In this document: one piece after another, positions 22,501 through 34,900 of the stretch
Layout of the letters: each line of letters begins with the position of its first letter
Position numbering within the stretch: the first letter of the stretch is position 1
Origin: Omphiscola glabra
Lineage: Eukaryota; Mollusca; Gastropoda; Lymnaeidae
Reading direction: 5' to 3'
Assembly (NCBI GenBank): GCA_964017045.1
Contig: OZ024806.1
Coordinates: forward strand, 27,497,503 to 27,561,502
Length of the DNA stretch: 64,000 bases
Made by a program: the position numbers and the translations under genes
The notes under the pieces: model-generated
The model's database searches: none
Told to the model about the DNA's origin: nothing
Seen by the model: only the letters and a program-made list of their open reading frames with translations

Positions 22501-25500
22501 GGGGTTAGCTTAGGTGCTAGGGTCTCCACCCTGGCTCTACAATTACACGAAATAATGTCACTCCGACTTGTGTCACGGTGACCTCAATGGCACTGTTTAA
22601 GATACCCGGGAAAGGGATTTAAGGTTAACGTTTTGTTTGTTAACTTTTTTTTTTTTTGTGTTAGCAGCAAATTTTAACGAACGTTGTGGTTTATTGCCCT
22701 TGATAATATCACCGACGCGTCACACTGGATCCACGTGAGGTTCATGTGAACCTGGGGCGTCGTTATATCATTGTAGGTCCTGGGCAGTGCGGTAAAGAGG
22801 AATTCATTAAAAAATGGCCGCATGGGCGGGGTGCCCCTAGAATCACGATTGCAAGGGTGTGTCTGCCACAAGCGTATCCCAAGACATATGCCGCCCACGG
22901 GTAGAACCCATATATATATATCTGTATATTCTGGTGTAGGTATACCATTGCGGCTGAATTTTAAAAAATATGCCGTTTTTAGATTAATCAATGCATGTAA
23001 ACGAAAGTAAAAGCTAAAATATATTTTTTTAAAGTGTATTTCTAGTGGCGCTCATGACACATTTCATGTCTTCACCACGCCCTCCGTGACACGCCTCTCT
23101 CTGCACATTCTGCCTCACCTCTCAAACTTCAAACCTCTTTGGTTTAAAAATATATCATTAAAACTACAGTTGTACCTCAAAAATATAACCTACTCCTGAC
23201 AATATAACATACCCCTGACCATATAACCGACTCCTGACAATATAGCCTACCTCTGACAATTTAACATACTCCTGACAATATAACCTACCTCTGACAATAT
23301 AACATACTCCTGACAATATAACATACTCCGGACTATAAATAAATAATACGACCCCCACACTCCAACGCCTATGACAAGTGTTGACCCATCGCGAAAGTCG
23401 CCTGGAGCCTTTCGCCCCTAAAAAATAAAAAAAAAATTAAAATACCCTCTACCACTCGCATCGTGTGTGTAAGAGTTGACAAGTTCACCCCACTGTGACC
23501 CCACTTCTTGCTTTGGCAACAGTCTTCTTCCTGTACAGCATGTGTACATTGAGGGTGGTGCAATAGTCTTCTTCCTGTACAGCATGTGTACATTGAGGGT
23601 GGTAAAGAGCTGGCCCTAACGAGGAGCGTTGATCTAAAGATGCTGAATGAGAAAATGATGTCAAGTATTCTTTCAGAATTGTGGTCCGCCTAGATTTGTT
23701 TTGTGAGAAATCATTGGTGTAACGAAAACTGAATGTACGGAATCGAGAATGTTAAAGGGGTAATGAGGGCTCTGGGGTATTGTGGACTCTGGGGTAGTGT
23801 GGCCTATGGAGTAGTGTGGACTATGGGGTAGCGTTGACTATGGGGTATTGTGGACTAGCGAGTATTGTGGATTATGGGATATTTTGAACTAGCTACATTT
23901 GTCTTCCGATAAAATAATTGTGGGGCGAAGTGAATGCTTAATACAATCTTTGAGCCACATATTTAATTCAAATCTACATTACTACAGCATTTTATATGGC
24001 CGTTTCAAAATACTGAACACTTTTTGGCTATTTGTTCTGTATATGCTACTCCAACTGCTCCACCCTAGGCAATTGAATGCTTAAGATGTGGAGGGTAACT
24101 ACATGATTATGGTGTAGAAAAGTTACTCTCGATATCTGGTTTGAAATATGCATCTTAAGTAACTTAACCTCGATACATAGTCCCTATCTTGCACCTAATG
24201 GTAAGAAACATGCATTAAAAAAAAATCAGACGATAAATGTTCTCCCCTTTTCTTCTCCAGATTTCTCCTGGCTGATCCACCCAAAGACACAGTTGTGCTC
24301 CACCAATATGGCGCCGCGCCTACAGTGCCAAGCATATCGCCCTACGTCATGAAGCTGGAAACGTACCTGAGGGTAGCAAAAATACCATTTGTGGTAAGAC
24401 GATTGTTGACGTGGTGGGACTGAATGGAATTTGAGTGGAGCAGAGGCGTGGCTAGAGTGTTTGATGCCCGGGGACAAGATTCGCGCCCGGGGACAAAATT
24501 CATCATAAAGCGCCTCCTTTTCTTTCAATCAACTCTCAAAAACCTTATTTTCATCAACTAGCTGGCGCCTGGGGACATCTGTGGTGGCCCTTGAAATGTT
24601 AAGAAAAGTTAGTTTTGGTGTGGTGGCCCTTGAAATGTTAGGAAAACTTAGTTTTGGTGTGGTGGCCCTTGAAATGTTAGGAAAAGTTAGTTTTGGTGTG
24701 GTGGCTCTTGAAATGTTGGGAAAAGTTAGTTTTGGTGTGGTGGCCCTTGAAATGTTAGGAAAACTTAGTTTTGGTGTGGTGGCCCTGGAAATGTTAGGAA
24801 AAGTTAGTTTTGGTGTGGTGGCCCTTGAAATGTTAGGAAAAGTTAGTTTTGGTGTGGTGGCCTTTGGTTGGAAGTGGTGGGAAGAATTAGTTTTAATTGG
24901 TAGTTTTGTGGACATCATGGCATTTAATTGACAATTTCTCTACTGAAATATTTCTTTCATGAGTTATATTTCTCTTAAATGTATGATTATTTTTGATTGA
25001 CAGAACAAGTTCAGCCGAACACCAGGCCCTAAAGGCAAGTTGCCGTGGATACAATATAATCAGACAGTTGTGTGCGACTCACAGTTCTGTATAGAGTTTC
25101 TCAACGTGGAGAAAAAAGTTAACCTAAACAATAAATTGACTCCCCATGACATGGCAATTGGTCACATGTTGAGGAGGACAGTCGAGGAATCTTTGTACTG
25201 GTGAGTCAGTGTTTCCGAAATTGACCAAAAAAAATTGTGAAAAAAATTGTGGCTGTAAAAACATGTTTTTTGTCTAATTACTTAGAGTAAATGTTACATT
25301 TTCAGAAACTTATGTAACTTCTCACTTACTTGAAGAATACCAATACAACTGAGATTATTATAAATCTTTGGATTTAACTGGTCTGTAAATTGAGGTAATA
25401 ACAGATTGTTAATATGTTTAAAACAAATGTTATGATTTGACCAATTTATTTCTTCAGGATAATGCTTCAGTTCAGACTGGTTTTTGAGAAGTGTGGAACA

Positions 25501-26851
25501 ATTTATCGCCGGCTTGGTCTCAACTCTGCTACTATATGGGTCATGAAAAGTGCCTCTAAAGGCAGATTGGTGTCTCAGGGCATTGGTCGGCATTCCGAAC
25601 AGGAGGTCACTAAATTAATGGAGGATGATTTGATGGCAGTCTCAACAATTTTAGGTATATTTCATCTAATGCATTGGTTCTCAACCTTCCTAAGGCCGTG
25701 ACCCTTTAATACAGTTCCTTATGTTGTGGTGACCCCAAAGCCCTAAATTATTTTCGTTGCTTCTTCAAAACTGTAGAGTATATGTGTTTTCCGATGGTCT
25801 TAGGCAACCCCTGTGAAAGGGTCATTTGACCCCCAAAGAATGACCCCCAAAGGGGTCGCGACCCACAGGTTGAGAAACTCTGATCTAACGGATCTAGAAA
25901 TAGACATCCCCCAACCCCTTCCCCTCCAAAAAAAAAGGAATCAATTTTTTTTATTTCATAAACATTTAGTTATAATTTTAATATTGTATAAAAACAAATT
26001 TGACTTGTTCATTGTTGTGCAACTGCTCCTAATCAAGTATTGCTGATCATAAAATGTTGGACTTGAGTTAAAATGGAAAACATGTTCATTTCTAAGTGAC
26101 CAATTAAATTTAAAAAGTACGATCTATCATCCTTATTATTCTGTTAACATGGGTTCTTCATTTATCTTTATTTTGTTACAGGGAATAAAAAGTTTCTCTT
26201 TGGCAATGATGTCGAGGATGTGACAGAGTTTGACTGTGCCGTGTTCGGTCAGCTGTGTCAGATTGTGTGGCAAATGCCAGGATGTCACATTGAAGATCGT
26301 ATTGCAGGTGAGTTGATAAAAGAAAGTTAACAGTGTTTGAAGTTTACTGGACTAACACTGCATCCTCATTTTCAATGGCCTTAATAAGCTAGTTCCTTTG
26401 TTGTAAACTTATTATATTGATTTTCTTAGCCATTGGAGTGCTAGGCCCATTGATTATATTAATTTACTCAGCCATTGAAGCAATAGGGTCATTGATGATA
26501 TTGATTTATTCAGCCAATTGGAGTGAATGGTCCTTTGAACTTTGCCATAGTTTGTTTATACATCCTCCTGATAATTACATTAGACATTTAAGACTACTAT
26601 CCATTAAAAAAAAAATTGTTAAGCTTGGATGTTTGAATAAAACCAGGACAAATATTCCAACTATTCCATGAAATTCCTGTAACAATACTTGACATTGCCC
26701 ATTTCAATCCACAGAAAAGTTTCCAAACCTTGTTAATTACTGTGAGAATATGAAAGCTGCATTCTGGCCAGACTGGAATGAGAGACTTCTGGGGCAAAAG
26801 TCTCAAATGACTACAGCAGCATCCCCCAAAGAGGAGATGCCCCTTCAATGA
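19543..26851 (+). CDS. FAXC: failed axon connections homolog (FAXC), complete
   Basis: Coding exons: 19543-19643, 24261-24393, 25004-25200, 25458-25654, 26182-26307, 26715-26851. All have GT-AG borders and compatible phases, giving 296 residues. Residues about 4-24 form a hydrophobic N-terminal anchor followed by basic WRKSKSK. The thioredoxin-like GST N-half starts at VVLHQYGAAPTVPSISPYVM and includes GPKGKLPWIQYN. The helical GST C-half ends with FLFGNDVEDVTEFDCAVFGQ and NLVNYCENMKAAFWPDW. These are hallmarks of the Fax/FAXC (metaxin-like GST) family, first found in fly axon development; catalytic activity is not established. It is shorter than vertebrate FAXC (about 409), lacking C-terminal extension. 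The ATG follows stops in the same exon. Introns hold 33-, 22/32- and 39-bp arrays and a SPIN-like element. Confidence 0.95.
19665..19900. repeat. 33-bp minisatellite in FAXC intron 2
   Basis: About seven copies containing GTCACAAGATATAGGCAATG and GCTTAGCTA. It begins about 20 bp after the exon donor at 19643, so it abuts a splice site. Confidence 0.9.
19915..20640. repeat. two copies of a dispersed GC-run element
   Basis: The segments 19915-20045 and 20445-20640 share a short A-run, a word like TTGGCCGAAAATG or its decayed form, AATATAAAGG/ATTATAAAG, a GCCCAGGGCAGA-like block and long C runs. Similar copies lie at 16040, 22140 and 50105. The order of these words is constant, so it is a real interspersed family. 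I cannot place it in a class. Confidence 0.55.
20823..21300. repeat. composite 22/32-bp tandem array in FAXC intron 2
   Basis: Two unit lengths are mixed: 22 bp (CTTAAATCGTGACGCCTAGT core) and 32 bp, in which the last ten bases (GACTCCTAGT/GACGCCTAGT) are doubled. The 32-bp form repeats in runs, interrupted by 22-bp units. Confidence 0.93.
21301..22020. other. FAXC intron 2, unique sequence
   Basis: No exon with a conserved frame seen. A C run lies at about 21637-21653. Confidence 0.4.
22021..23110. repeat. clustered fragments of dispersed GC-run repeats
   Basis: The segment 22140-22318 is a longer copy of the GC-run family, ending CTTCCTACGCCACTG. The phrase AGTGGCGCTCATG followed by a TCATGTCTT block occurs at 22082 and again at 23045. 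A further related piece lies at 22770-22915. All are inside FAXC intron 2. Confidence 0.5.
23165..23342. repeat. 19-bp tandem repeat, ~9 copies
   Basis: Units like ACTCCTGACAATATAACAT, inside FAXC intron 2. Copies vary at CC/CT/AC positions. Confidence 0.88.
23515..23603. repeat. 47-bp direct duplication
   Basis: Two nearly identical copies containing AGTCTTCTTCCTGTACAGCA and TGTGTACATTGAGGGTGGT. In FAXC intron 2. Confidence 0.85.
24581..24870. repeat. 39-bp minisatellite in FAXC intron 3
   Basis: About seven copies with GGTGTGGTGGCCCTTGAAAT and GTTAGGAAAAGTTAGTTTT. It is open on both strands because the unit is 13 codons long. It lies between FAXC coding exons 24261-24393 and 25004-25200 with stops on either side, so I read it as intronic. 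Confidence 0.93.
25672..25882. mobile_element. SPIN-like hAT MITE in FAXC intron
   Basis: The 211-bp element is in the opposite orientation to the copy at 9135. It begins CATTGGTTCTCAACCTTCC and ends CGACCCACAGGTTGAGAAAC plus TCTG. The interior has CCGATGGTCTTAGGCAACCC and GTGAAAGGGTCATTTGACCC. Flanks ATCTAATG (25664-25671) and ATCTAACG (25883-25890) match at seven of eight. It sits just 17 bp after the exon donor at 25654. Confidence 0.88.
26405..26530. repeat. ~49-bp degenerate repeat, 2.5 copies
   Basis: Copies of TATTGATTTTCTTAGCCATTG and relatives in the last FAXC intron. Confidence 0.65.
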
Positions 26852-27760
26852 CTAGAACACCCTTAGGAATTTAGTCTGTAACAAACTGTAACAGCAAGCT
26901 TTAACTATGGAACATGTTTCAAGCACATGTTGCAAGAACAAATCAAAAGTGCAATTATACACAGCATTATTCTGTCACGCTGAACTTATATCATAGTAAA
27001 ATGTATCAATTCATGTTACAATATAATTTATAAACTATTTATGTCCTCTTCATGCATTTATCAATTTAAGTATTTATATATTTAACAAATTATGTTCTTA
27101 TGCATTCAATTTTTGCATTATATTTGAGATGACTTTTTTTTGTATTGTTCATTTTTTAAATCTTTGCCAAAGATAAAAATGTTGCATTCCTTTTGAACAC
27201 ATGTAATTAGATTTCAGTATGTTTATAAATATTCTTGGCATTTATTATACTCCTAATGATTTAAATCAATTAATGTGACATCAAAAAAATATTGTTTCTT
27301 CGAGGAAACACAAATCTGATTAAAAAATTTGACTATTTCAAAAAATAAAGATTTAGACATTAACTTTTAATTAAAAACATTAGCATAATTTGCATGCAAT
27401 ATTTTTTTAAAAAAGAAATTTTGTTAAAAGTTTACCAATTATACATCTGGGTAATTTAGTTTAAGTCTGAGATTACTTTTTCATAGTTAATGGTTCTATA
27501 TGTAAATATTGTGCAAAAGGTCATTTATATAAGTAAGTTATCCACTGTGATGACGTATTTCATTTTGAACTGTTGGAACACTTTGACCAAATATGTGCTT
27601 CCTCTCAACTCAATACTCAAAAACTGATCAAGCTTAGCTTGTCGTTTTTCAATGGGGATATTAGAACTGTAAAATATGTATATTGTAGAATCAATTTGTA
27701 AGCTTGAAATATTATGTTACAACTTAATACTACAATAAAGCTGAAGTTAAAGTTTAACTT
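26852..27760 (+). other. FAXC 3' untranslated region and poly(A) signal
   Basis: AT-rich sequence after the stop, ending with AATAAA at 27734-27739. An earlier AATAAA occurs near 27343. Nothing coding follows, so the gene likely ends near 27755. Confidence 0.6.
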
Positions 27761-28029
27761 CAATTTTTTTTACTCACAAAGAAAACAACCCGAAAAATAT
27801 GTGATTGTTAATAGATTTATTATCTTGTAATTATTATTACAACTTATGTTATTGCTTAGTTTATATTATTTTATTGCATTCCATATGATTGTTTGTGCAA
27901 TTACCAAATATTTTTGGCTGGTCTTCACTTCAAGCAACTGAAAATATTTCAGTTCCACCCAATAAATCTAAAAGATCAGCACAACAGCCATTTTTACTCT
28001 AAATGAAAGCTGTGCTGTTTCTCAATTGA

Positions 28030-28310
28030 CATGCATATTCTTTCTGTCCCCAAGACTCGCACAAAAACATACGGTGAAAGATCTTTCTCTTCCTGTGCCA
28101 CCAAACAATGGAATTCTCTTCCACTGCACATCCGCAATATAACAACCATCACAGCCTTCAAAACTGCACTCAAAACACATCTCTTGAAACTCTACTATCC
28201 TGACTGATTCCCCTCTCTGACCGATAATTGATTCTGCTGGGTGCCATCCATGACTTGCCATGTAAATAGTTATGCAATGGGTGGAGTGAATATGATTATT
28301 GGTAGTTTTC
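28030..28310 (+). mobile_element. non-LTR retrotransposon 3' remnant
   Basis: Plus-strand translation gives VPKTRTKTYGERSFS, then ATKQWNSLPLHIRN, then TAFKTALKTHLLKLYYPD and a stop. This is the well-known C-terminal tail of CR1/L2/Rex-type reverse transcriptase ORFs (TKTYGERAFSVxAPKLWNSLP pattern). Only the end of the ORF and its 3' tail are present. It lies between FAXC and FAF2. Confidence 0.85.
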
Positions 28311-28500
28311 TATAGCATGATACCCCAGCTACCCAAGCCTAGGGCTGGGCTCACCACGCTGTACATACAATTTAACAACAATGATCATGAACTTACAAAT
28401 TAACTTTGTTTTAACTAATATGTTAATTTTTAAGTTCGTGATCGTTAAATTGTATGTACAGCGTGGTGAGCACAGCCCTAGGCTGGGGTACCGCACTATA
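28311..28500. repeat. inverted repeat, arms ~80 bp
   Basis: The left arm (28311-28405) holds CTAGGGCTGGGCTCACCACG and CTGTACATACAATTTAAC. The right arm (28420-28500) is the reverse complement with small indels. The spacer is under 20 bp. It begins where the LINE 3' tail ends, so it may be a head-on double insertion of the same tail, or a fold-back element. Confidence 0.85.
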
Positions 28501-28944
28501 TAAAACTACTACTAATGAAAAAATAATGTATTGAGTAGCATTGGTTGGATGCAATTGATAAATTATGAAGAAAATTATTTCACTTTTGATTAATAAATTC
28601 ATGTTTGTTTAAAGAAACGACAATCATTGTACAGCATTACTGCCCTTTAATCTCCATTTAAAATTTTTCATCTTTTTATATACGAAGTTCATCAAATTTT
28701 TAAATATCACTTTTGTTTAATCCATGTGCAGATAATGAATATGTCAGTGTAATCAAATCATATTTCAATTTATTTATATTAAATATGGAATCTTAGCTTA
28801 TCTTTAAAATAAAGCGAGGATATATTTTCAATAACTTAAGTTTCAATAACTAGGTATACATTGCCACGTAATGACTGAACATCAACTTCAAGAATGCAAG
28901 TAAAAATAAAACTCTTCTTGACTCTGTCCAAGTTTTATAATGAA

Positions 28945-29205
28945 TACGTAACAATGTAAGACTCATCCTTAATTTTATTGCTGCATGGAAAATAATCATC
29001 TTTGTTAATGTTAATGGAATAGTCATCTTTGTTATTGTTGATTAGAAAATAATCATCTTTGTTATTGTTGAATGGAAAAATAATCATCTTTATTCTTGTT
29101 GAATGGAAAATAACCATCTTTGTTAATGTCCAATGGAAAATTATCATTTTTTGTTCTTGTTGAATAGTAAATTATCATCTTTGTTTTTGTTGAATGGAGG
29201 AATTG
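28945..29205. repeat. 30-bp minisatellite, ~8 copies
   Basis: Units carry GGAAAATAATCATCTTTGTT and ATTGTTGAAT. It lies in the spacer between the convergent FAXC and FAF2 genes. Confidence 0.88.
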
Positions 29206-30040
29206 TCCTCTTGAAATCCAAATACTTCTTTATGTCTCATAAATTTATTGCACCAATTTCTTGTTCATTAAAAAGTATTACAAATTAAATGGTTTTAAGT
29301 GTTGTATTTTAATATTTAAACAAGCCCAAACACTTTTCATCAAGTTAAACCAGGAAACTTGTAATAGAACGCCTGCTAACTATAATTAAACTAATCTGTA
29401 TTTACAGCTTTCACAAGTTTTTACAAATTTGGAGATGTGCTTAAAGCTAAAGCCGAATTACTTGAAGATCATAAGTGATGCTTTTAATTTGTCAAAGAAA
29501 ATAATTGTTGTAGATTTTTTGTTGTGTCTCTGAATTGATTCAAATGTATATCGAACTGAAGAACAACGAAGTACACAACTTATTAATTGAAGGTTTCAAT
29601 TTTCTGCTCCTTAACTAAGAGCTCATGGGGTTGAAATGAGACATTAAATTTGATTTTGTCCATAAGTATTTAAAAAAAATAAATTCTTGTTGTATCAGTA
29701 TATTCTTCCCTTTAATAGATATATTTTTTTTTTTAAATTATTGGACAACTGAATATAGATTTGCTCATTAGTGTTATTACATTTTCATACAAAGACAAAG
29801 AAAAAATAAATTGTTACTACATCATATCAGCAGAGATTTTTTTTCTTCTTCAGCACAGAATTTAAAAAAAAAAACACAATTTAAATAAAATTGCCAGAAT
29901 TACTCAATAACTAACACACTTTTGTTTAATTTGAGTAGCTTTATTTACAAGTACAAGACATGCATTTTGTGGATGTTTAATTTTGTTGAGATGATAACAG
30001 ATGACAGGGACTTCAACTTCAAAAAATTCATCTGGACCGT

Positions 30041-30262
30041 GCTACACTATCACCACATCAACTCTGATAGACTGTGCCTAGACTATCACCACATCAACTC
30101 TGATAGACTTTGCCTAGACTATCACCATATCAAATCTGATAGACTGTGCCATGTCTATCACGAAATAAACTCTGATAGACTGAGCATAGTCTGTCAACAA
30201 ATCCACTCTTAATAGACAGCCAAGTCTACCAACAAATCCACTCTCCTAGACTGTGCCAAGTC
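30041..30262. repeat. 36-bp minisatellite, ~6 copies
   Basis: Units such as CTATCACCACATCAACTCTG then ATAGACTGTGCCTAGA; the distal copies decay. Confidence 0.85.
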
Positions 30263-31399
30263 CATCAAAAACATCAGCTCTCACATACACAATACAATGA
30301 TGTTGATATTATTGCAGGTTCTAAAACAACCCACATCAAATAAATACAAAAGTCTATGACAAAAAAATAAAGAGCTGCCAAACCCATCTAAAAAAACTTT
30401 TTCACCCCACAACCCCCCCCCCCCCCCTTTTTTTTTTCCCTTCTAAGGCCTAACATTCATGAACTACAATTTTATTATGACATTATACATATATTTTACT
30501 GAGATGGATAATGTGATTTATTGATTACCTTCTTGGATTTTAAACATTTTAGATGAAAACTGAATTTTAATCTTTTATTCCACATCGGGAAATGCTAGTA
30601 GCCTGTTCTAGAATCTGAATGGGACATTTGGCAGCTGCATTACATTGGTCATAGGTTTAATATTGAAAAGTGTATAAACAATGACAAAAAATGGTTTTAA
30701 TTTTTTAAAAAATATTTTAAAATAAACAACAAAATCAGTATTTGTTGACACAGAAATACCGTCAGTTGCCTCCCCTCAGTCAGGATCACCACGTTTAACT
30801 CCCCTGGATTTTTTGTAAACATATTCAATCTTTTGTTGTTTATGGTAAGATCCACCATAAAACACTTGTGCTCAACAATTGCCATTGACACACAGCTTAC
30901 ACATATGTACCCAGACTGGAGTCTTAACATCAATATAGTAACACTGAAGAGTAATCTAGAGAATTTAAAAAAAAATAAATTCAACTGCAGTCAATAAAAT
31001 GTGTTTCCACTAGATGCACGATGCCTTTGAATTTCACAAGTATTTGAAAAGCAATAAATTAGGATATTGACATTTTAAAACAAAGTTTTATAGATGCACC
31101 ATGGCCACACACAATAGTATTCCTATAAAATATCAAGAAACAGCATCCAAATAAGTTTAAAGATGGCAGGTGTTGAGTTAAATTATAGAGCCTAAACTAA
31201 CTCAGGAATGGAGTTCGGATTCAAAATATTCCATTTGTACAACATATGTATCCATATTTTCACTAGCCATTAAAATCGATCACCTCTTAAAAGCATCCAT
31301 ACATGGCACATGAACACTGACACTGGTGATTGTAAGCTAGTGCCAAACACCTGACACAGTATTACCATCCATAAATTAAACACACACCAAAAAAAAAAA

Positions 31400-31545
31400 G
31401 TTTTCTGCATATTGTTATAGTCATTGATTCAGTTATACACTGTGAAATGCCACCATATTGTTATAGTCATTGATTCAGTTATACACTGTGAAATGCCACC
31501 ATATTGTTATAGTCATTGATTCATTTATACACCGTGAAATGCCTC
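31400..31545. repeat. 46-bp repeat, 3 copies
   Basis: Two almost identical copies and one more diverged copy of CATATTGTTATAGTCATTGA plus TTCAGTTATACACTGTGAAA. Confidence 0.9.
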
Positions 31546-31974
31546 TTTATTATTATTATAATATTAAAAAAAATATTATTTTTTAAAAATTAAAATAAAT
31601 GTGATCATGTCACATTACAGAAACACTGCTAGGGTTATCAACTTAACATTCTACTTATGGCAGTACTATGAGCATTCATGGAATCTTTCATTTATCTAAA
31701 AGATAAATCACAAAATAATTGTTCAAAAACCAAATTCAGTTTGAGAGGAAAAACACTTGCAAGCCAATATCCTAAATCCTCATTGAAATATTTGTACACA
31801 TCTATTGCCCTATGCCATAATTAATAAAAAGTACCAGGCTTAAAGCAGACATTTAGATCTCACAGGATGAAATCCACCAATTGAACCCCTACCCACTGTG
31901 AACATAACTTGGTGGCACGTCAAAGGAATCCCACCCCCCTCCCCAACACACACCCCCTCCAAGGAATGCTCCAA

Positions 31975-34900
31975 TCACGCCTCATTATCAAACACAAACA
32001 ACAGTTCAGATTTTCCCAGACCTACATCTGCAAATGACGGTGGGTCTTTGTTTGGGTCACTGGGTTCACATGGAAGTGTCCTCCGGGGGTAGTTGGTCAC
32101 TATCTGGAAGTCATCAGGGCAGTCTTTGTGGCAAAATACATAGTAGTACAGCCACTGTGGAAATCAATTTTGTTGTAAAAAAATAATAATTTGTATGATT
32201 AATATAAAAATGTTAATCTAAAAAAAAATCATCCAACTTTAAGCAGCTGTCTAAATGTATCTGGATCAATTTAACAATATAACTTAGTTACCAAATTGAT
32301 CAAGATTAGAACTTGATAAATAAAACATTTAAAAAAAATATATTTTATGAAAATATAATAACTGATCTGTTTTGGTGATATGAAGTAAGACTTCACTTTA
32401 AGTTAATTCAGTCCCATGATATAGCATTATCTTTACTTTGAGTAGCCACCAGGGTATGTTACAACAAGAGTAATTCAGTCCCATGATATAGCATTATCTT
32501 TACTTTTAGTAACCACCAGGGTATGTTACAACAAGAGTAATTCAGTCCCATGATATAGTATTATCTTTACTTTGAGTAGCCACCAGAGTATGTTACAACA
32601 AGAGTAATTCAGTCCCATGATATAGCATTATCTTTACTTTGAGTAACCACCAGGGGCAGAGTATGTTACAACAAGAGTAATTCAGTCCCATGATATAGCA
32701 TTATCTTTACTTTGAGTAACCACCAGGGTATGTTACAACAAGAGACTTGATGAACACTAACTGGTTACCTTGAGAGACTGGTATCTATGGAAGCGTCTCT
32801 CTATCCTGCTACCATTGGGGATTTTCAACATGATTCTGATAGAATCTGGATCAGTGGCCTCTGGTTCAGGGGGAAGCACTCTCTCTAATTCACTCTTCTT
32901 CTGTTCCCTTTCCTGTAAGCACCACAGAAAATGTGATTGTTTAAAGACAACCAACTCCTCATATGTTATCATATTATTATCTAAGTTTAAACTATTTTGT
33001 ATGGTCCCAATGTTGACTTATAATAAAGTTGATCAGAAAGATGACTAGACGCAATGTGACTAAAGCTTTACTAGTTAATTGCAGGGTACATAACAGTGGT
33101 TTTTATTGACTACACACAAATATTGTTTGAACATTCAGGGCAGTATGGATTGGTAAACTTAATGGTTGATAAGTGTTGGTCAAAGTGAGGAGTTTGGTTC
33201 AACTCAGGGTGGTAGTTTGTCACAGTGAGGCACAGTAGGAGTGGAAGAGGTGGCAGCAGTTGTAGGAAATACAATAATGAGAGCAATGTCAGTTTGATGC
33301 TGTGGCCCAAGACACAGCTGTTGAGTTCATAAAGAAGAGTCACCCAAGACACAGCTGTTGAGTTCATAAAGAAGAGTCATCCAAGACACAGCTGTTGAGT
33401 TCATAAAGAAGAGTCATCCAAGACACAGCTGAGTTCATACAGAAGAGTCATCCAAGACACAGCTGTTGAGTTCATACAGAAGAGTCATCCAAGACACAGC
33501 TGTTGAGTTCATACAGAAGAGTCATCCAAGACACAGCTGTTGAGTTCATACAGAAGAGTCATCAAAGACACAGCTGTTGAGTTCATAAAAAAAGAGTCAA
33601 CCAAGACACAGCCGTCATTAACTACAAACACAATCTTACCAAGAACTGTTGCTCTTTCACTTCCTCTGCTAAACGCCTCTGCCTTTCCTCCTCCTCCAGT
33701 TTTTCTCTCTCCTCTCTTTTCTTCTTTTCCTAAAAATGGATATTTAAAAAGAAACATAACATATTTTTTTGTCCATTTGATGTTCAATTTTTTGATAATT
33801 TTGGCTGATGGTTTGAATTCAGAGTTTGCCTTTTCTTAGATGAGTTGGTAGATGAGTTGGCAGATGATTTGGTAGATGAGTTGGTAGATGATTTGGTAGA
33901 TGAGTTGGTAGATGAGTTGGTAGATGAGTTGGCAGATGATTTGGTAGATGAGTTGGTAGATGATTTGGTAGATGAGTTGGTAGATGAGTTGGTAGATGAG
34001 TTGGCAGATGATTTGGTAGATGAGTTGGTAGATGATTTGGTAGATGAGTTGGTAGATGAGTTGGTAGATGAGTTGGCAGATGATTTGGTAGATGAGTTGG
34101 TAGATGAGTTGGAAGATGATTTGGTAGATGAGTTGGCAGATGAGTTGGTAGATGATTTGGTCGATGAGTTGGTAGATGAGTTGGTAGATGAGTTGGTAGA
34201 TGAGTTGGCAGATGATTTGGTAGATGAGTTGGTAGATGAGTTGGCAGTTGATTTGGTAGATGAGTTGGTAGATGAGTTGGCAGATGATTTGGTAGATGAG
34301 TTGGTAGATGAGTTGGTAGATGAGTTGGCAGATGATTTGGTAGATGAGTTGGAAGATGAGTTGGCAGATGATTTGGTAGATGAGTTGGTAGATGAGTTGG
34401 CAGATGATTTGGTAGATGAGTTGGTAGATGAGTTGGTAGATGATTTGGCAGATGATTTGGTAGATGAGTTGGTAGATGAGTTGGTAGATGAGTTGGTAGA
34501 TGAGTTGGTAGATGAGTTGGTAGATGAGTTGGTAGATGAGTTGGTAGATGAGTTGGTAGATGAGTTGGTAAGTGGTTTTTGACATTAAATTAAAGCACAC
34601 AATTGACATGACTTTCCATACAAGTCACAGGATATCACAAGATGCTTCCATTTGTTATGTGTCAATAATTATTTTAAAATGTTTACTACATTTAATACTG
34701 TTTACTCTAAATACTTTTCAAGGCTTTTTCTTAGTATTTACAACAGACCTGATGAAAACATAAAATGGCCAGTTCATTAAAGGAAATAAGCTTGGCTCTC
34801 CAGCCTCACTGTTGCTATTTCTTTTTTTTTTTGTATTTGATGAAACTTCCACCATATCTAAATCAAAGTATAAACCCTCAGTAAACCTCAATATGTACAA

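Larger units (their letters stand above)
29206..31974 (-). other. FAF2 3' untranslated region and intergenic spacer
   Basis: No coding exon follows the FAF2 stop. A minus-strand AATAAA at 29945-29940 is one candidate poly(A) signal; others exist. The stretch is AT-rich, with a C/T run at 30412-30440 and two minisatellites listed separately. Confidence 0.4.

Noticed and set aside
24529..24931. Repeat proteins of 116-129 codons in the FAXC gene
   Set aside because: They arise from a 39-bp intronic array between well-defined FAXC exons, with no splice frame linking them.
33836..34609. Acidic VDEL-repeat and YQLI-repeat proteins
   Set aside because: Produced by a 12-bp array lying inside a FAF2 intron; open on both strands only because the unit is a multiple of three.
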